Shown: positions 56,514 to 64,000 of the stretch, one piece after another
Layout of the letters: the number at the start of each line of letters is the position of its first letter
Position numbering within the stretch: the stretch's first letter is position 1
Source of the DNA: Planctomycetaceae bacterium
GTDB taxonomy: Bacteria; Planctomycetota; UBA1135; GCA-002686595
Reading direction: 5' to 3'
Length of the DNA stretch: 64,000 nt
NCBI GenBank assembly: GCA_011525785.1
Contig: WYBT01000026.1
Location: 124,001 to 188,000 of the forward strand
Notes under the pieces: model-generated
What the model saw: the letters and a program-made list of their open reading frames with translations, nothing else
Database searches by the model: none
What the model was told of the DNA's origin: nothing
Program-made: the position numbers and the translations under genes

Positions 56514-56939
56514 TCAGTTGCGCGCCGGCGGCGCGCGCGCCCGCCGCGGCGAACGCGCCAAACCCTTGCGCGGCCGCCGAGCGCGCGCTGCGGCGACCCA
56601 ACCCGTTGCGGTGCGCTCGCGGCCCGCTCGACCGTCGTGCGGAGCCTCGAACTCCGATTCGAGCTCGCACTCGGCTGAGCGCTCATCGCCTTCGATCGAG
56701 GGCGCGTGCTCGTCGGCCTGCGGATCGAGCAGGCCTTTGCCGCCGGGCGCCGCGGGGTGGAGCGCATCGGCGCGCGAGCTGGACTCGACGCCGCGCTTGC
56801 AAGTCGGCGCCGCGCTTGCCGCGTTCAACAGAACGAAAGCGGCGAGCAGTCCCGCGAACGACAGCGTCCAGGCGCACGCTGCCAGCCGACGAAGGGCCGC
56901 AGCGAGGCTCGTCGAGTGGCAGAGGCCAGTTGGGCTCAT
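56514..56939 (-). CDS. Hypothetical secreted or membrane-anchored protein
   Basis: 141 residues from the ATG at 56939. An N-terminal hydrophobic segment (ACAWTLSFAGLLAAFVLLNA, ending ASAA) looks like a signal peptide or anchor; the rest is Ala/Arg/Glu-rich without a fold I recognise. GC-rich third positions support coding. It is the best candidate in the 970-nt stretch between SulP and the dehydrogenase. The rest of that stretch (56168-56513 and 56940-57139) shows no gene to me; the 57070-57090 part has a short hairpin that may end the dehydrogenase transcript. Confidence 0.4.
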   Translation of the reverse strand: MSPTGLCHSTSLAAALRRLAACAWTLSFAGLLAAFVLLNAASAAPTCKRGVESSSRADALHPAAPGGKGLLDPQADEHAPSIEGDERSAECELESEFEAPHDGRAGRERTATGWVAAARARRPRKGLARSPRRARAPPARN

Positions 56940-57139
56940 CGGTGCGGCGGAACCCGTCCGAGCGCCACACGCGCGCTCTGCGAATTCGTCATCGCTGCTC
57001 CAAGAGCGTAGCTGCGCCCGGGCCGTGCGCAAGCGGGGCTCGCAACACCACTTTCAGCGCCGTGCGTCGAAACCAGGGCGAACGCCCCTGCGCCGGCGCG
57101 CAGCCAGGACGAAACACGCCGCTGCGCGAGCCGGGCCGC

Positions 57140-58171
57140 CTATGCCGGCGAGAGCTGCGCGACGACGCGGCGCTTGACGACCTCGGTGAACTCGTCGGTC
57201 TTCAGCTTGCCGCCGATGTCGCCGGTCTTCTCGCCCGCCGCGATGGCGTCGAGCAGTGCGGTGCGCAGCGCGCGGCTGGCGTCGATCTCGCCGATGTGGC
57301 GCAGCAGCGACGAGAGCGCGAGCAGCGCCGCGGTCGGGTTGCACAGGTTCTTGCCGGCGATGTCGGGCGCGGTGCCGCCGGCCGGATCGAACATGGCGAG
57401 CGAGATCACGCCGTTGTCGTGGAAGGCGTAGCTCGCGCTGTCGCCCAGGCCCACCGAGCCGATCAGGCCGCACAACATGTCGCTCAAGAAGTCGCCGTAC
57501 TCGTTGGGCGTCACGATCACCGAGTAGCGCTCGGGGTGCATGATGATGTTCGCCAGCATCGAGTCGAACAGCTCGCGGCGGTACGGGATGCCCGGGTAGT
57601 CCTGGCTCACATTGCCGCACACTTCCTCGAACAGGCCGTCGGTGCCCTTCTGGATGGTGTACTTCGAGCTCGACACCACGCCTGCCTTGCGCACCATCGC
57701 CAGCTTGAAGGCGAAGCGCGCCGCGTGCCGCGTGGGCAGGCGCTCGATCACGCGCAGGCTCACCGCCGTGTCGGGCCCGATGCGGCGCCCGGCGTCCTCG
57801 TAGGTGCCGCCGGTGCCGATGCGGACCACGTCGATGTCGATCGACTTGTTGAAGTTGGTCTGGATGCCGGGGATGGTCGTGACCGGCCGGTGGATCACCG
57901 AGAACTGGCAGCGGTCGCGCAGGATCTTGTTGGGGCTGGCGTCTTCGCTGGTGGTGGTCGTGGGGTACTTGATCGACACGCGGCAGGCGCGCATCTGCCG
58001 CTCGGCTTCGTCGTACAGCTCCGCGCCGCGCTTGGCGCGCGAGCCCTCGGACAGGTCGACCGGCACGAACTCCAGGCGCAGCGGGAGCACCTCGGACATG
58101 GCGTGCACGGCGCGCGACAGCTCGGCGCTGATGCCGTCTCCCAGCAACTCCACGACGCGGTAGCTCTTCAA
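57140..58171 (-). CDS. Isocitrate/isopropylmalate dehydrogenase family protein, divergent
   Basis: 343 residues from TTG 58171; no ATG precedes the first strand KSYRVVELLGDGISAELSRA. The beta-decarboxylating dehydrogenase fold is clear: Ser79-x-Asn81 and Arg85 (SPNKILRDR), Arg95 (IHRPV), Arg117 (VVRIGTGGTYEDAG), the metal aspartates in EYGDFLSDMLCGLIGS, and APDIAGKNLCNPTAALLALS. The Ser-x-Asn and Arg pattern resembles isocitrate dehydrogenase. The usual His-Gly before SAPDIAG is Gly-Gly (PAGGTAPDIAG), and R-E-N is R-I-G, so the substrate or cofactor may differ. No leu or TCA genes are adjacent. Confidence 0.8.
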   Translation of the reverse strand: MKSYRVVELLGDGISAELSRAVHAMSEVLPLRLEFVPVDLSEGSRAKRGAELYDEAERQMRACRVSIKYPTTTTSEDASPNKILRDRCQFSVIHRPVTTIPGIQTNFNKSIDIDVVRIGTGGTYEDAGRRIGPDTAVSLRVIERLPTRHAARFAFKLAMVRKAGVVSSSKYTIQKGTDGLFEEVCGNVSQDYPGIPYRRELFDSMLANIIMHPERYSVIVTPNEYGDFLSDMLCGLIGSVGLGDSASYAFHDNGVISLAMFDPAGGTAPDIAGKNLCNPTAALLALSSLLRHIGEIDASRALRTALLDAIAAGEKTGDIGGKLKTDEFTEVVKRRVVAQLSPA

Positions 58172-58588
58172 GGGGCGAAATCTCTGGCTGGCGACGGGTG
58201 AAAGGTTGCGAGCGCCGCCGCGCGGGCTGGCGCGCTCGCGCACGGGAGGCCCCTGGGCGAGCGTCGGAGCGGCTTCAGGAGTGCCGTTCCGCGCGCGGCG
58301 CCAGGGGCGTTCCCGCACTTGAAGGGCGAATAGGATAGTGAGCGTTCCGCGCGCGGCAAGAGCTTGCGCTCGCGCAGCGGGAGAGCTGCGCGGCGAGCGT
58401 TGAACAAGTCCGTGACAGCGCCTCGCATAACCGACCGGTGAGTGTGGGATACTGCTGGCCCGCGGCGGCGGGCGTCGCGCGCGCCGGAGTTGGCGCTGCG
58501 TCCGACGGACGGGGCTCGACAGGCGTGGCCGTCAGCGGCCACAGGCGCACGGGCAGGTGCGAAAGGGCAGGGCGCGAGTACGCATTCG
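58172..58588 (+). other. Intergenic region between divergent genes
   Basis: About 415 nt between the dehydrogenase gene and the regulatory-like protein. A few AT-richer spots (GAATAGGATAGTGAG near 58328, CGCATAACC near 58425) could be promoters for either direction. No gene or repeat is seen. Confidence 0.35.
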
Positions 58589-60328
58589 ATGGCGAAGAGA
58601 TCCAGCACGTTCGCAGTCGTGGCTGCGGTGGCGGGCGCCTTGGCGCTGGTCGCCGCCGCCTGGTGGTGGCTCGACGGCGCGCCCTCGACCGGCGGCAGCG
58701 CCGCTGCGCCTGCGGCGCCGCGCGTGCCCGGCGACACAGCGCCTCCAGTGGCGGGAATCGAGCGCGCCGAGAGCGCTCCGGCCGTGCTGGAGATCGACTC
58801 GCTCGACGCCGCGAGTTCGACCGTCGCGTGGCCGGTCAAGGTCGACCTCGAGCTGATCCGCCCTGCGCACCTGCCCAAGGCCGCGGGCCTCGCGCCGCTG
58901 GGCTCGGGCGCCAGTGCGCGCTTGCAGGGACGGCTCTCGCGCGGCGACGCGCCGGTGGTCGGCAAGCTGACCTTCACCGGCGGCCCCAACCTCGGCCGCG
59001 TGCTCGAGTGCAGCTCCAGCGGGCACTTTGGCGCCGTCGACCTCTACCCGGGCCTCGCCGAGGTGCACGTCACCGCGCCCGGCGTCGAATCGGTGCGGGA
59101 AGTGCTGCTGCGCTCGCACGCGCAAGAGCAGCTCAACATCACCTACGACTTCCCCGGCTCGGTGCTCGGTCAGGTGTTCGACCGCGACGCCAAACCGCTC
59201 GAAGCGGTGGACGTCGAGCTCGACGGTCAGCACGTGTTCACCGATCAGGAAGGCTACTTCCGTTTCGACACGGCCTTCGGCGGCGAGCGCGTGCGCATCG
59301 TGCTGCGCAAGCAGGGCTTCGCCACGCTCTCGGGCGTCGTCGGCGTCGCGACCGGCCGTCCGCTGGGCAAGGAGCACTTCACCTACACGCTGCAGCCCGC
59401 CGCCTCGCTCGCGCTCCAACTCGGCCCGCGCATCGGCGCGAGCGGAGATTCGGTGGTCGTGATCGAGCCCGAAGTCCAGGGGCTCAACCGTGTCTATCCC
59501 TGGCACCGCATCTCGCCGCTGCGCATGCCGCCTGGCACGACGCGCGTGCTCGACGATCTCCCGGCGATGCGCGTCACCGTGCGCGTGTTCCACGAAGGCG
59601 CGCTCGCGCTTCCGGAGAGCGCGACGGTCTACCTGCGCGCGGGCGACACCGAGCGCCACGAAGTGCGCTTCGAACCCGGGCCGAGCGTCGAAGGCGTCGT
59701 GGTGGACGAGCAAGGACGGCGCATGGAGGGCGCGCGCGTGGTGTGCGAGGCGGCCGATCGACTCGCGGCGCAGCACCAGTACCTCGCCAAGACGCCCTTC
59801 GAGACGGGCGCCGAGATCCTCGCGCCGATGCCGATGGGCTCGGGCGAAGTGCGCACCGGACACAACGGCGAGTTCGTGCTCTCGACCTGGCCGAAGTTCG
59901 GCGGCCTGCGCTACCTGTGGGCCCAGAGCGCCGACGGACGGCGCTGGGGCGGTCGCGCGGTTTCGACCACCGAGCCCGGGCGCATCGAACTGGTGGTCAA
60001 GCCGGTCGAGTCGGGCCAGTGGTCGGTGAGTCTCGACCTCGCCGGCCGCCACCAGGGCGTGCCCGTGATCGCCTCGATCGGCGGCGCGGCGCAACCCGAA
60101 GTGATTCTGCCGGCGCGCAAACCGCTGGTGTTGCGCGGGCTGTCGGCCGGGACCTGGCGCGTGCGCGCGAGCTGGAACGGCAAGCCGATCCTCGGCATCG
60201 AGGGCGAGGAGTTCGAACTCGACGGCGACCACACGCACGTGATCCCGACGCCCGAAGGCGCCGTGCAGGGACAGGACGAGGACACCTTGTTGCGCGCCGG
60301 CCGCTTGGGCCAACTGAAGTCGAACTGA
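58589..60328 (+). CDS. Membrane-anchored protein with carboxypeptidase-regulatory-like domains
   Basis: 579 residues. The start ATG 58589 gives a signal-anchor (TFAVVAAVAGALALVAAAWW). The rest is beta-rich, with two or three carboxypeptidase-regulatory/CNA-B-like units (VLGQVFDRDAKPLEAVDVEL, VEGVVVDEQGRRMEGARVVC) containing the Ala-Val/Ala-Arg-Val pairs that mark the fold. Probably periplasmic or extracellular structural; no enzyme motif. A gap of 52 nt leads to the hutH gene on the same strand. Confidence 0.75.
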   Translation: MAKRSSTFAVVAAVAGALALVAAAWWWLDGAPSTGGSAAAPAAPRVPGDTAPPVAGIERAESAPAVLEIDSLDAASSTVAWPVKVDLELIRPAHLPKAAGLAPLGSGASARLQGRLSRGDAPVVGKLTFTGGPNLGRVLECSSSGHFGAVDLYPGLAEVHVTAPGVESVREVLLRSHAQEQLNITYDFPGSVLGQVFDRDAKPLEAVDVELDGQHVFTDQEGYFRFDTAFGGERVRIVLRKQGFATLSGVVGVATGRPLGKEHFTYTLQPAASLALQLGPRIGASGDSVVVIEPEVQGLNRVYPWHRISPLRMPPGTTRVLDDLPAMRVTVRVFHEGALALPESATVYLRAGDTERHEVRFEPGPSVEGVVVDEQGRRMEGARVVCEAADRLAAQHQYLAKTPFETGAEILAPMPMGSGEVRTGHNGEFVLSTWPKFGGLRYLWAQSADGRRWGGRAVSTTEPGRIELVVKPVESGQWSVSLDLAGRHQGVPVIASIGGAAQPEVILPARKPLVLRGLSAGTWRVRASWNGKPILGIEGEEFELDGDHTHVIPTPEGAVQGQDEDTLLRAGRLGQLKSN

Positions 60329-60335
60329 GCTGCGC

Positions 60336-60365
60336 GTCGCGCGCGGGCGTGCGACCTCGCGCGAC
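60336..60365 (+). terminator. Short hairpin between regulatory-like gene and hutH
   Basis: Perfect 8-bp arms (60336-60343 and 60358-60365, GTCGCGCG/CGCGCGAC) with a 14-nt loop, beginning seven nt after the upstream stop and ending 15 nt before the hutH start. It has no T run; it may terminate the first gene or separate the two. The GC-rich sequence makes chance hairpins common, so confidence is low. Confidence 0.3.
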
Positions 60366-60380
60366 TACAATCCTCGCCCC

Positions 60381-61928
60381 GTGCGCACGCTCAACATCGA
60401 TGGTCACTCGCTGCGGCTCGAGCATCTCGAGCCGATTCTGCGCGGCGAAGCGCTGCGCCTGGAACTCGCCTCCAACGCGCGCAACGCCGTCGGGCGCGCC
60501 CGAGCGCTGGTGGACGCGCACATCGCCGCCGGCGACATCGTCTACGGACTCACCACCGGCTTCGGCAAGCTCAAGAGCGTCGCCATCGCGCGCGGCGACC
60601 TCGTCCAGCTCCAGCGCAACCTCGTGCTCTCGCACTGCTGCGGCGTGGGCGAGCCGCTCTCCATCGAAGAGGTGCGCGCCGCGCAGATCTGCCGCATCAA
60701 CGAGCTCGCGCGCGGACACTCGGGCGTGCGCGTCGAGCTGCTGGAGGCGCTGATCCGACAGTTCAATGCAGGCTTCGTGCCCGTTGTGCCCCAGCAAGGA
60801 TCCGTCGGCGCCAGCGGCGACCTCGCGCCGCTCGCGCACATGGCGGCGGCTGCGATGGGCGTGGGCGAGGCGTTCGTGTGGAGGCCGAGCGGTGCGCAGC
60901 GGATGAGCGCGGCCGAGGCGCTGAAAGCGGTCGGTGAAGCGCCGGTCGAGTACCAGGCGAAAGAAGGCTTGGCGGTCATCAACGGCACCGAAGTGATGAA
61001 GGCCGTCGGCGCGCTGGTGCTCTTGCGCGCGCGAAATCTGTCGAAGTGCGCCGACGTGCTCGCAGCGCTCTCGATCGAAGCACTGCAGGGATCCGCGCGG
61101 CCGTTCGAAGAGCGCTTCGCGCAACTCAAGGGCCACGCGAGCCACGGTCGCGCTTCGGCGAACGTGCGCAAGTGCCTCGCCAACTCTGCTGTGCTCGAGA
61201 GCCACGCCAACTGCACGCGCGTGCAGGACGCCTACTCGCTGCGCTGCACGCCGCAGGTGCACGGCGCCTTCAAGGCCGCGCTCGAGCACGTCGAACAGGT
61301 CTTCGCCGCCGAGCTCAACTCGGTCACCGACAACCCCGTGATCTTCGCCGAGACCGGCGAGGTCGTCAGCGCAGGTCAGTTCCACGGCCAGCCGATTTCG
61401 ATCCCGCTCGACTACCTCGCCGCAGCGCTCGCCACGCTCGCCAACATCTCCGAGCGCCGCCTCGAACAGCTCGTCAACCCCGACATCTCGCGCCTGCCGG
61501 CGTTCCTCACTCCCAACGCGGGACTCAACTCGGGCTTCATGATCGCGCAGGTCACCGCGGCCTCGCTCGCCTCCGAGAACAAGAGCCTCGCGCACCCCGC
61601 CTCGGTCGACACGATCCCGACCAGCGCGAACCAAGAGGACCACGTCTCGATGGGCCTGACCGCAGCGCGCAAGGCGCGCGCGATCTGCGCCAACACCGAG
61701 GCGGTGCTCGCCATCGAGTGGCTCGCCGCGGCGCAAGCGCGCGAGTTCCACGCCGAACTGCGCGCCGGCGACGGCGCCCAGGCCGCGCACGAGTTCCTGC
61801 GCCGCCACGTCGCCAAGCTCGAGCAGGACCGCTACTTCCACGCCGACATCGAGACCGCGCGCGCGCTGCTGGCGCGCGGCGAACTCGCGGCCGCCGTCGA
61901 GCGCGTGGTGGGCTCCCTGCAGGCGTGA
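60381..61928 (+). CDS. hutH: Histidine ammonia-lyase
   Basis: 515 residues from GTG 60381. It deaminates L-histidine to urocanate. The MIO prosthetic group forms from Ala144-Ser145-Gly146 (GSVGASGDLAPLAHM); Tyr55 (IVYGLTTGFGKL), NLVLSHCCGVGEPL, SVTDNPVIFAETGEV and NQEDHVSMG are the other active-site segments. The LVLSH and QEDHVSMG patterns favour His over Tyr or Phe. No hutU, hutI or hutG is nearby, so it is an isolated first step, unless those lie elsewhere. Its stop overlaps the PAP2 start (GTGA). Confidence 0.92.
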   Translation: MRTLNIDGHSLRLEHLEPILRGEALRLELASNARNAVGRARALVDAHIAAGDIVYGLTTGFGKLKSVAIARGDLVQLQRNLVLSHCCGVGEPLSIEEVRAAQICRINELARGHSGVRVELLEALIRQFNAGFVPVVPQQGSVGASGDLAPLAHMAAAAMGVGEAFVWRPSGAQRMSAAEALKAVGEAPVEYQAKEGLAVINGTEVMKAVGALVLLRARNLSKCADVLAALSIEALQGSARPFEERFAQLKGHASHGRASANVRKCLANSAVLESHANCTRVQDAYSLRCTPQVHGAFKAALEHVEQVFAAELNSVTDNPVIFAETGEVVSAGQFHGQPISIPLDYLAAALATLANISERRLEQLVNPDISRLPAFLTPNAGLNSGFMIAQVTAASLASENKSLAHPASVDTIPTSANQEDHVSMGLTAARKARAICANTEAVLAIEWLAAAQAREFHAELRAGDGAQAAHEFLRRHVAKLEQDRYFHADIETARALLARGELAAAVERVVGSLQA

Positions 61929-62677
61929 AGGACCAGGAGCTCTCCTCACGCGGCTCGTCGGCCGTGTTTTGGATGACCCACCTGGTCGCGCCGCTCGTCG
62001 TCGGCGGAGTCGCAATCGGCTGGCTGCAGGCGAGCGGTTGGGATCGAGCTGCGCTCGACGCCGCCTTCGATCCGGCGAGCGGCAAGTTTCCGTGGCGTCA
62101 TCACTGGCTCACGGAGGATGTGATCCACGGCGGTGGGAAGAACCTGGTGATCGCGCTCGCCGCGCTGGTTGCGCTCGTGCTGCTGGCGTCGCGCTGGAAG
62201 CCGGCGCTGATCGGCTGGCGTGGATCGTTGGCGTTGTTCTTGGCGGCTCTCTTGCTCGGACCGCTCGCCACGAGCCTGGGCAAGAACCTGTCGAACGCGC
62301 GCTGCCCGTGGGACCTCGAGCGCTACGGCGGATTCGCCAAGCACGAAACGAATCACGCCGAGGATGGGACCGTCGGGCGCCGCGGCTGCTTTCCGTGCGG
62401 CCAGGCCTCGGCGGGTTTCGCGCTGACGGCCGGCTACTTCGCGCTGCGTCGCCGGCGCCCGCGCGTTGCGCGCGCCGCGCTGGGCCTCGGACTCGTGTAC
62501 GGAACGGTCCTGGGCGTCGGGCGAGTCCTGCAGGGCGCGCACTATCCCAGCCACGTCGTCGGCACGGCGCTGGTGTGTTGGAACACGTCGCTCGTGCTGT
62601 ACGTGGCGACGCTCAAGCGCGGCGAGGATCAGCGCGACAGGCTCACGCCGCCGATCGACAGTCGGCGCGCTTCGTAG
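61925..62677 (+). CDS. PAP2-family phosphatase-like membrane protein with altered motif 2
   Basis: 250 residues from GTG 61925, overlapping the hutH stop. Five or so membrane helices. PAP2 motifs: motif 1 in LGKNLSNARCPWDLERYGGF, motif 2 PCGQASAGFALTAGY and motif 3 GVGRVLQGAHYPSHV (Arg200, His206). In motif 2 the usual His is Gln160 (CAG); one base change from CAC. The motif-3 Asp is also replaced by His (SHVV), as in some bacterial PAP2-like families. Activity is therefore doubtful or altered. It overlaps the convergent sulfatase-fold gene by 49 nt. Confidence 0.75.
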   Translation: MKDQELSSRGSSAVFWMTHLVAPLVVGGVAIGWLQASGWDRAALDAAFDPASGKFPWRHHWLTEDVIHGGGKNLVIALAALVALVLLASRWKPALIGWRGSLALFLAALLLGPLATSLGKNLSNARCPWDLERYGGFAKHETNHAEDGTVGRRGCFPCGQASAGFALTAGYFALRRRRPRVARAALGLGLVYGTVLGVGRVLQGAHYPSHVVGTALVCWNTSLVLYVATLKRGEDQRDRLTPPIDSRRAS

Positions 62678-64000
62678 TTCTCGTAGGCGGTCTGGAACAC
62701 GGCTGTCGCGTTGTCCGCCAGCTCGCGCAGCCGGCCGTCTTCCGGCGCGGGCGCGAACTCGTCGCTCTCTCGATCCGTGCGCCGTGCGAAGGTCACGGAT
62801 TGATGCAGCCCCAGCACGACGATGGCGTCATCGACCACCAAGCCCACGTCGCGATTGTGGTGAACGAACGCGCGGCCGCCGTCGGCTGGCAGGGCGAGCA
62901 GGCTCTCTCCCATGAAGCTCGCTCGAGCGCTGATCCCGCACAGATCCAGCAGCGTCGGGACCAAGTCGATCTGCGAGCACAGGCGCTCGATGCGCTGACC
63001 GCGGGGCGCGACTCCGCCGCCGACGAAGAGCGCCGGGATGCGGTAGCTGCGGATCGGAATGTCCTCCGAGCCGTAGACCCGCGCGCCGTGATCGCCGACC
63101 ACCAGCACCAGCGCGGTGTCGAGCAAGCCGCTCGAGCGCAGCGTGTCGAGGTACCGACCGATGCACCAGTCCGCGTAGCGCACGGCGCCCTTGCGGCTGG
63201 GTGAGTCGGCGCTGTACCCCGGGCGCCCAGGCGGCACTCGGTACGGCTTGTGGTTGGAGACCGAGAGCAGCGTTGCGAAGAACGGCGCGTGCTTCTCGCG
63301 CTGCTCGAGCTGCCGCGCGACGAGCGCGTCGAAGATGTACTCGTCGGCCACGCCCCAGATCGTCGAGAACGCGTCCGCGGGGAAATCGGACTGCTCGACG
63401 AACTGCTCGTAGCCGTTGTCGAGCATGAACGGCTTCATCGAGTCGAAGATCCCGAAGCCGCCGTAGAAGAAGGCGGTGGCATAGCCGGCCGCGCGAAACG
63501 CGCTGGCGACGCACGCTACGTCCTGGGACTTGTCGCGCTTGACGATCGAGTCGCCCGGCAGCGGCACGAACGAGCACAGAACGCCTTCGAGTCCGCGCAC
63601 GGTGCGGTTGCCGTTGGCGATGAGGTTCGTGAGCGCGAGGCCCTCGGGCATCCAGCGGTCGAGCTCGGGAGTGCAGGGAGTCTTGGCGCGCCCCGACGAG
63701 CCGACGTAGTCCGCGCCGAGGCTCTCCTCGATCACGATCACGACCTGCTCGGGCGCGCGCCGCGGCTGCGAAGGCTTGAACTGCTTGTCCAGCGCGCCGG
63801 TCGGCGCGTCCGGAGCGAGTTGGAGGAACCGAGCTGCTCGCTCGTGCGCTTCCACCGATGGCAGCGTCCTGTAGTAGAGCTGGTAGTCCAGGCCGGCCGA
63901 CCAATACGCGCGGAAGAGCTGGACCAGGCCGTTGGCGGCGAACTCGTTGGCTTCGCGGCTGCGGAAGTTGTCGCGGGGTTGCGCGACGAGAGCGCCGAGG
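62629..64000 (-). CDS. LTA synthase-like/sulfatase-fold phosphotransferase (partial, right edge)
   Basis: 457 codons visible. The frame stays open to the window edge (NFRSREANEFAANGLVQLF, then RAYWSAGLDYQLYYRTLP) and has no start. Alkaline-phosphatase-fold motifs: metal Glu in VVIVIEESLGADYVGS, nucleophile Thr in NGNRTVRGLEG, SVSNHKPYRVP and VVGDHGARVYGS, and the closing HHNRDVGLVVDD. This is the LtaS/OpgB/EptA group, which moves phosphoglycerol or phosphoethanolamine onto envelope glycans. The missing N-terminus should hold the membrane helices. Convergent with the PAP2 gene. Confidence 0.85.
   Translation of the reverse strand, partial: LGALVAQPRDNFRSREANEFAANGLVQLFRAYWSAGLDYQLYYRTLPSVEAHERAARFLQLAPDAPTGALDKQFKPSQPRRAPEQVVIVIEESLGADYVGSSGRAKTPCTPELDRWMPEGLALTNLIANGNRTVRGLEGVLCSFVPLPGDSIVKRDKSQDVACVASAFRAAGYATAFFYGGFGIFDSMKPFMLDNGYEQFVEQSDFPADAFSTIWGVADEYIFDALVARQLEQREKHAPFFATLLSVSNHKPYRVPPGRPGYSADSPSRKGAVRYADWCIGRYLDTLRSSGLLDTALVLVVGDHGARVYGSEDIPIRSYRIPALFVGGGVAPRGQRIERLCSQIDLVPTLLDLCGISARASFMGESLLALPADGGRAFVHHNRDVGLVVDDAIVVLGLHQSVTFARRTDRESDEFAPAPEDGRLRELADNATAVFQTAYENYEARRLSIGGVSLSR

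Overview
The window is a GC-rich (about 70%), gene-dense bacterial chromosome segment. Most coding sequences end in GC-rich third positions, many neighbours overlap by 1-4 nt (ATGA, GTGA or TGATG junctions), and convergent genes run into one another. The gene content points to Planctomycetota, probably one of the deep marine-type lineages: secreted FG-GAP proteins and dockerin-like proteins sharing a Cys-containing C-terminal module, extracytoplasmic sigma factors paired with serine/threonine kinases, a DUF3109 protein and a K+-dependent-type membrane pyrophosphatase. This assignment is inferred from family content; there is no rRNA or marker gene here. I see no tRNA, rRNA, CRISPR array or prophage.

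Layout. 1-11.4 kb: an amicyanin-type cupredoxin, a PDZ protein, an HDOD protein, an MFS transporter, a DUF255 thioredoxin-like protein, RsfS (no ordinary start codon), the membrane pyrophosphatase HppA, a DedA protein and a lipoprotein hydrolase. 11.4-27.6 kb: five secreted proteins sharing one C-terminal module of about 135-145 residues. Embedded among them are two ECF sigma factors and two Ser/Thr kinases; one kinase ends in a ribosomal L7/L12-type domain. 27.9-33.9 kb: a coupled ABC transporter operon, a glutaredoxin-like protein, an FHA protein and two glycosyltransferases. 34-39.6 kb: a molybdopterin oxidoreductase, a BLUF photoreceptor with all key residues, a DUF3667 membrane protein, an SDR and a DUF4143 ATPase behind overlapping inverted repeats. 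39.7-43.8 kb: a PMT-like glycosyltransferase, a GT4 glycosyltransferase and a flippase, a surface-polysaccharide block.

44.1-48.7 kb is the first unusual system: lysine 2,3-aminomutase, two D-Ala-D-Ala-ligase-like ATP-grasp enzymes, a GNAT acetyltransferase and a DUF3109 protein on one strand. This suggests a pathway that ligates or acylates beta-lysine. Two 101-bp hairpin elements, 92% identical and in opposite orientation, bracket its last three genes. 48.9-56.2 kb is the second: a SulP anion transporter, DabA with its zinc/active-site residues, DabB, a further short NuoM/N-like antiporter subunit and a methyltransferase. It reads as a duplicated inorganic-carbon uptake operon with an extra proton-channel subunit.

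57.1-64 kb: a divergent isocitrate/isopropylmalate dehydrogenase relative, a large carboxypeptidase-regulatory-like surface protein, histidine ammonia-lyase, a PAP2 protein whose motif-2 His is Gln, and an LTA-synthase-type sulfatase-fold enzyme running off the right edge.
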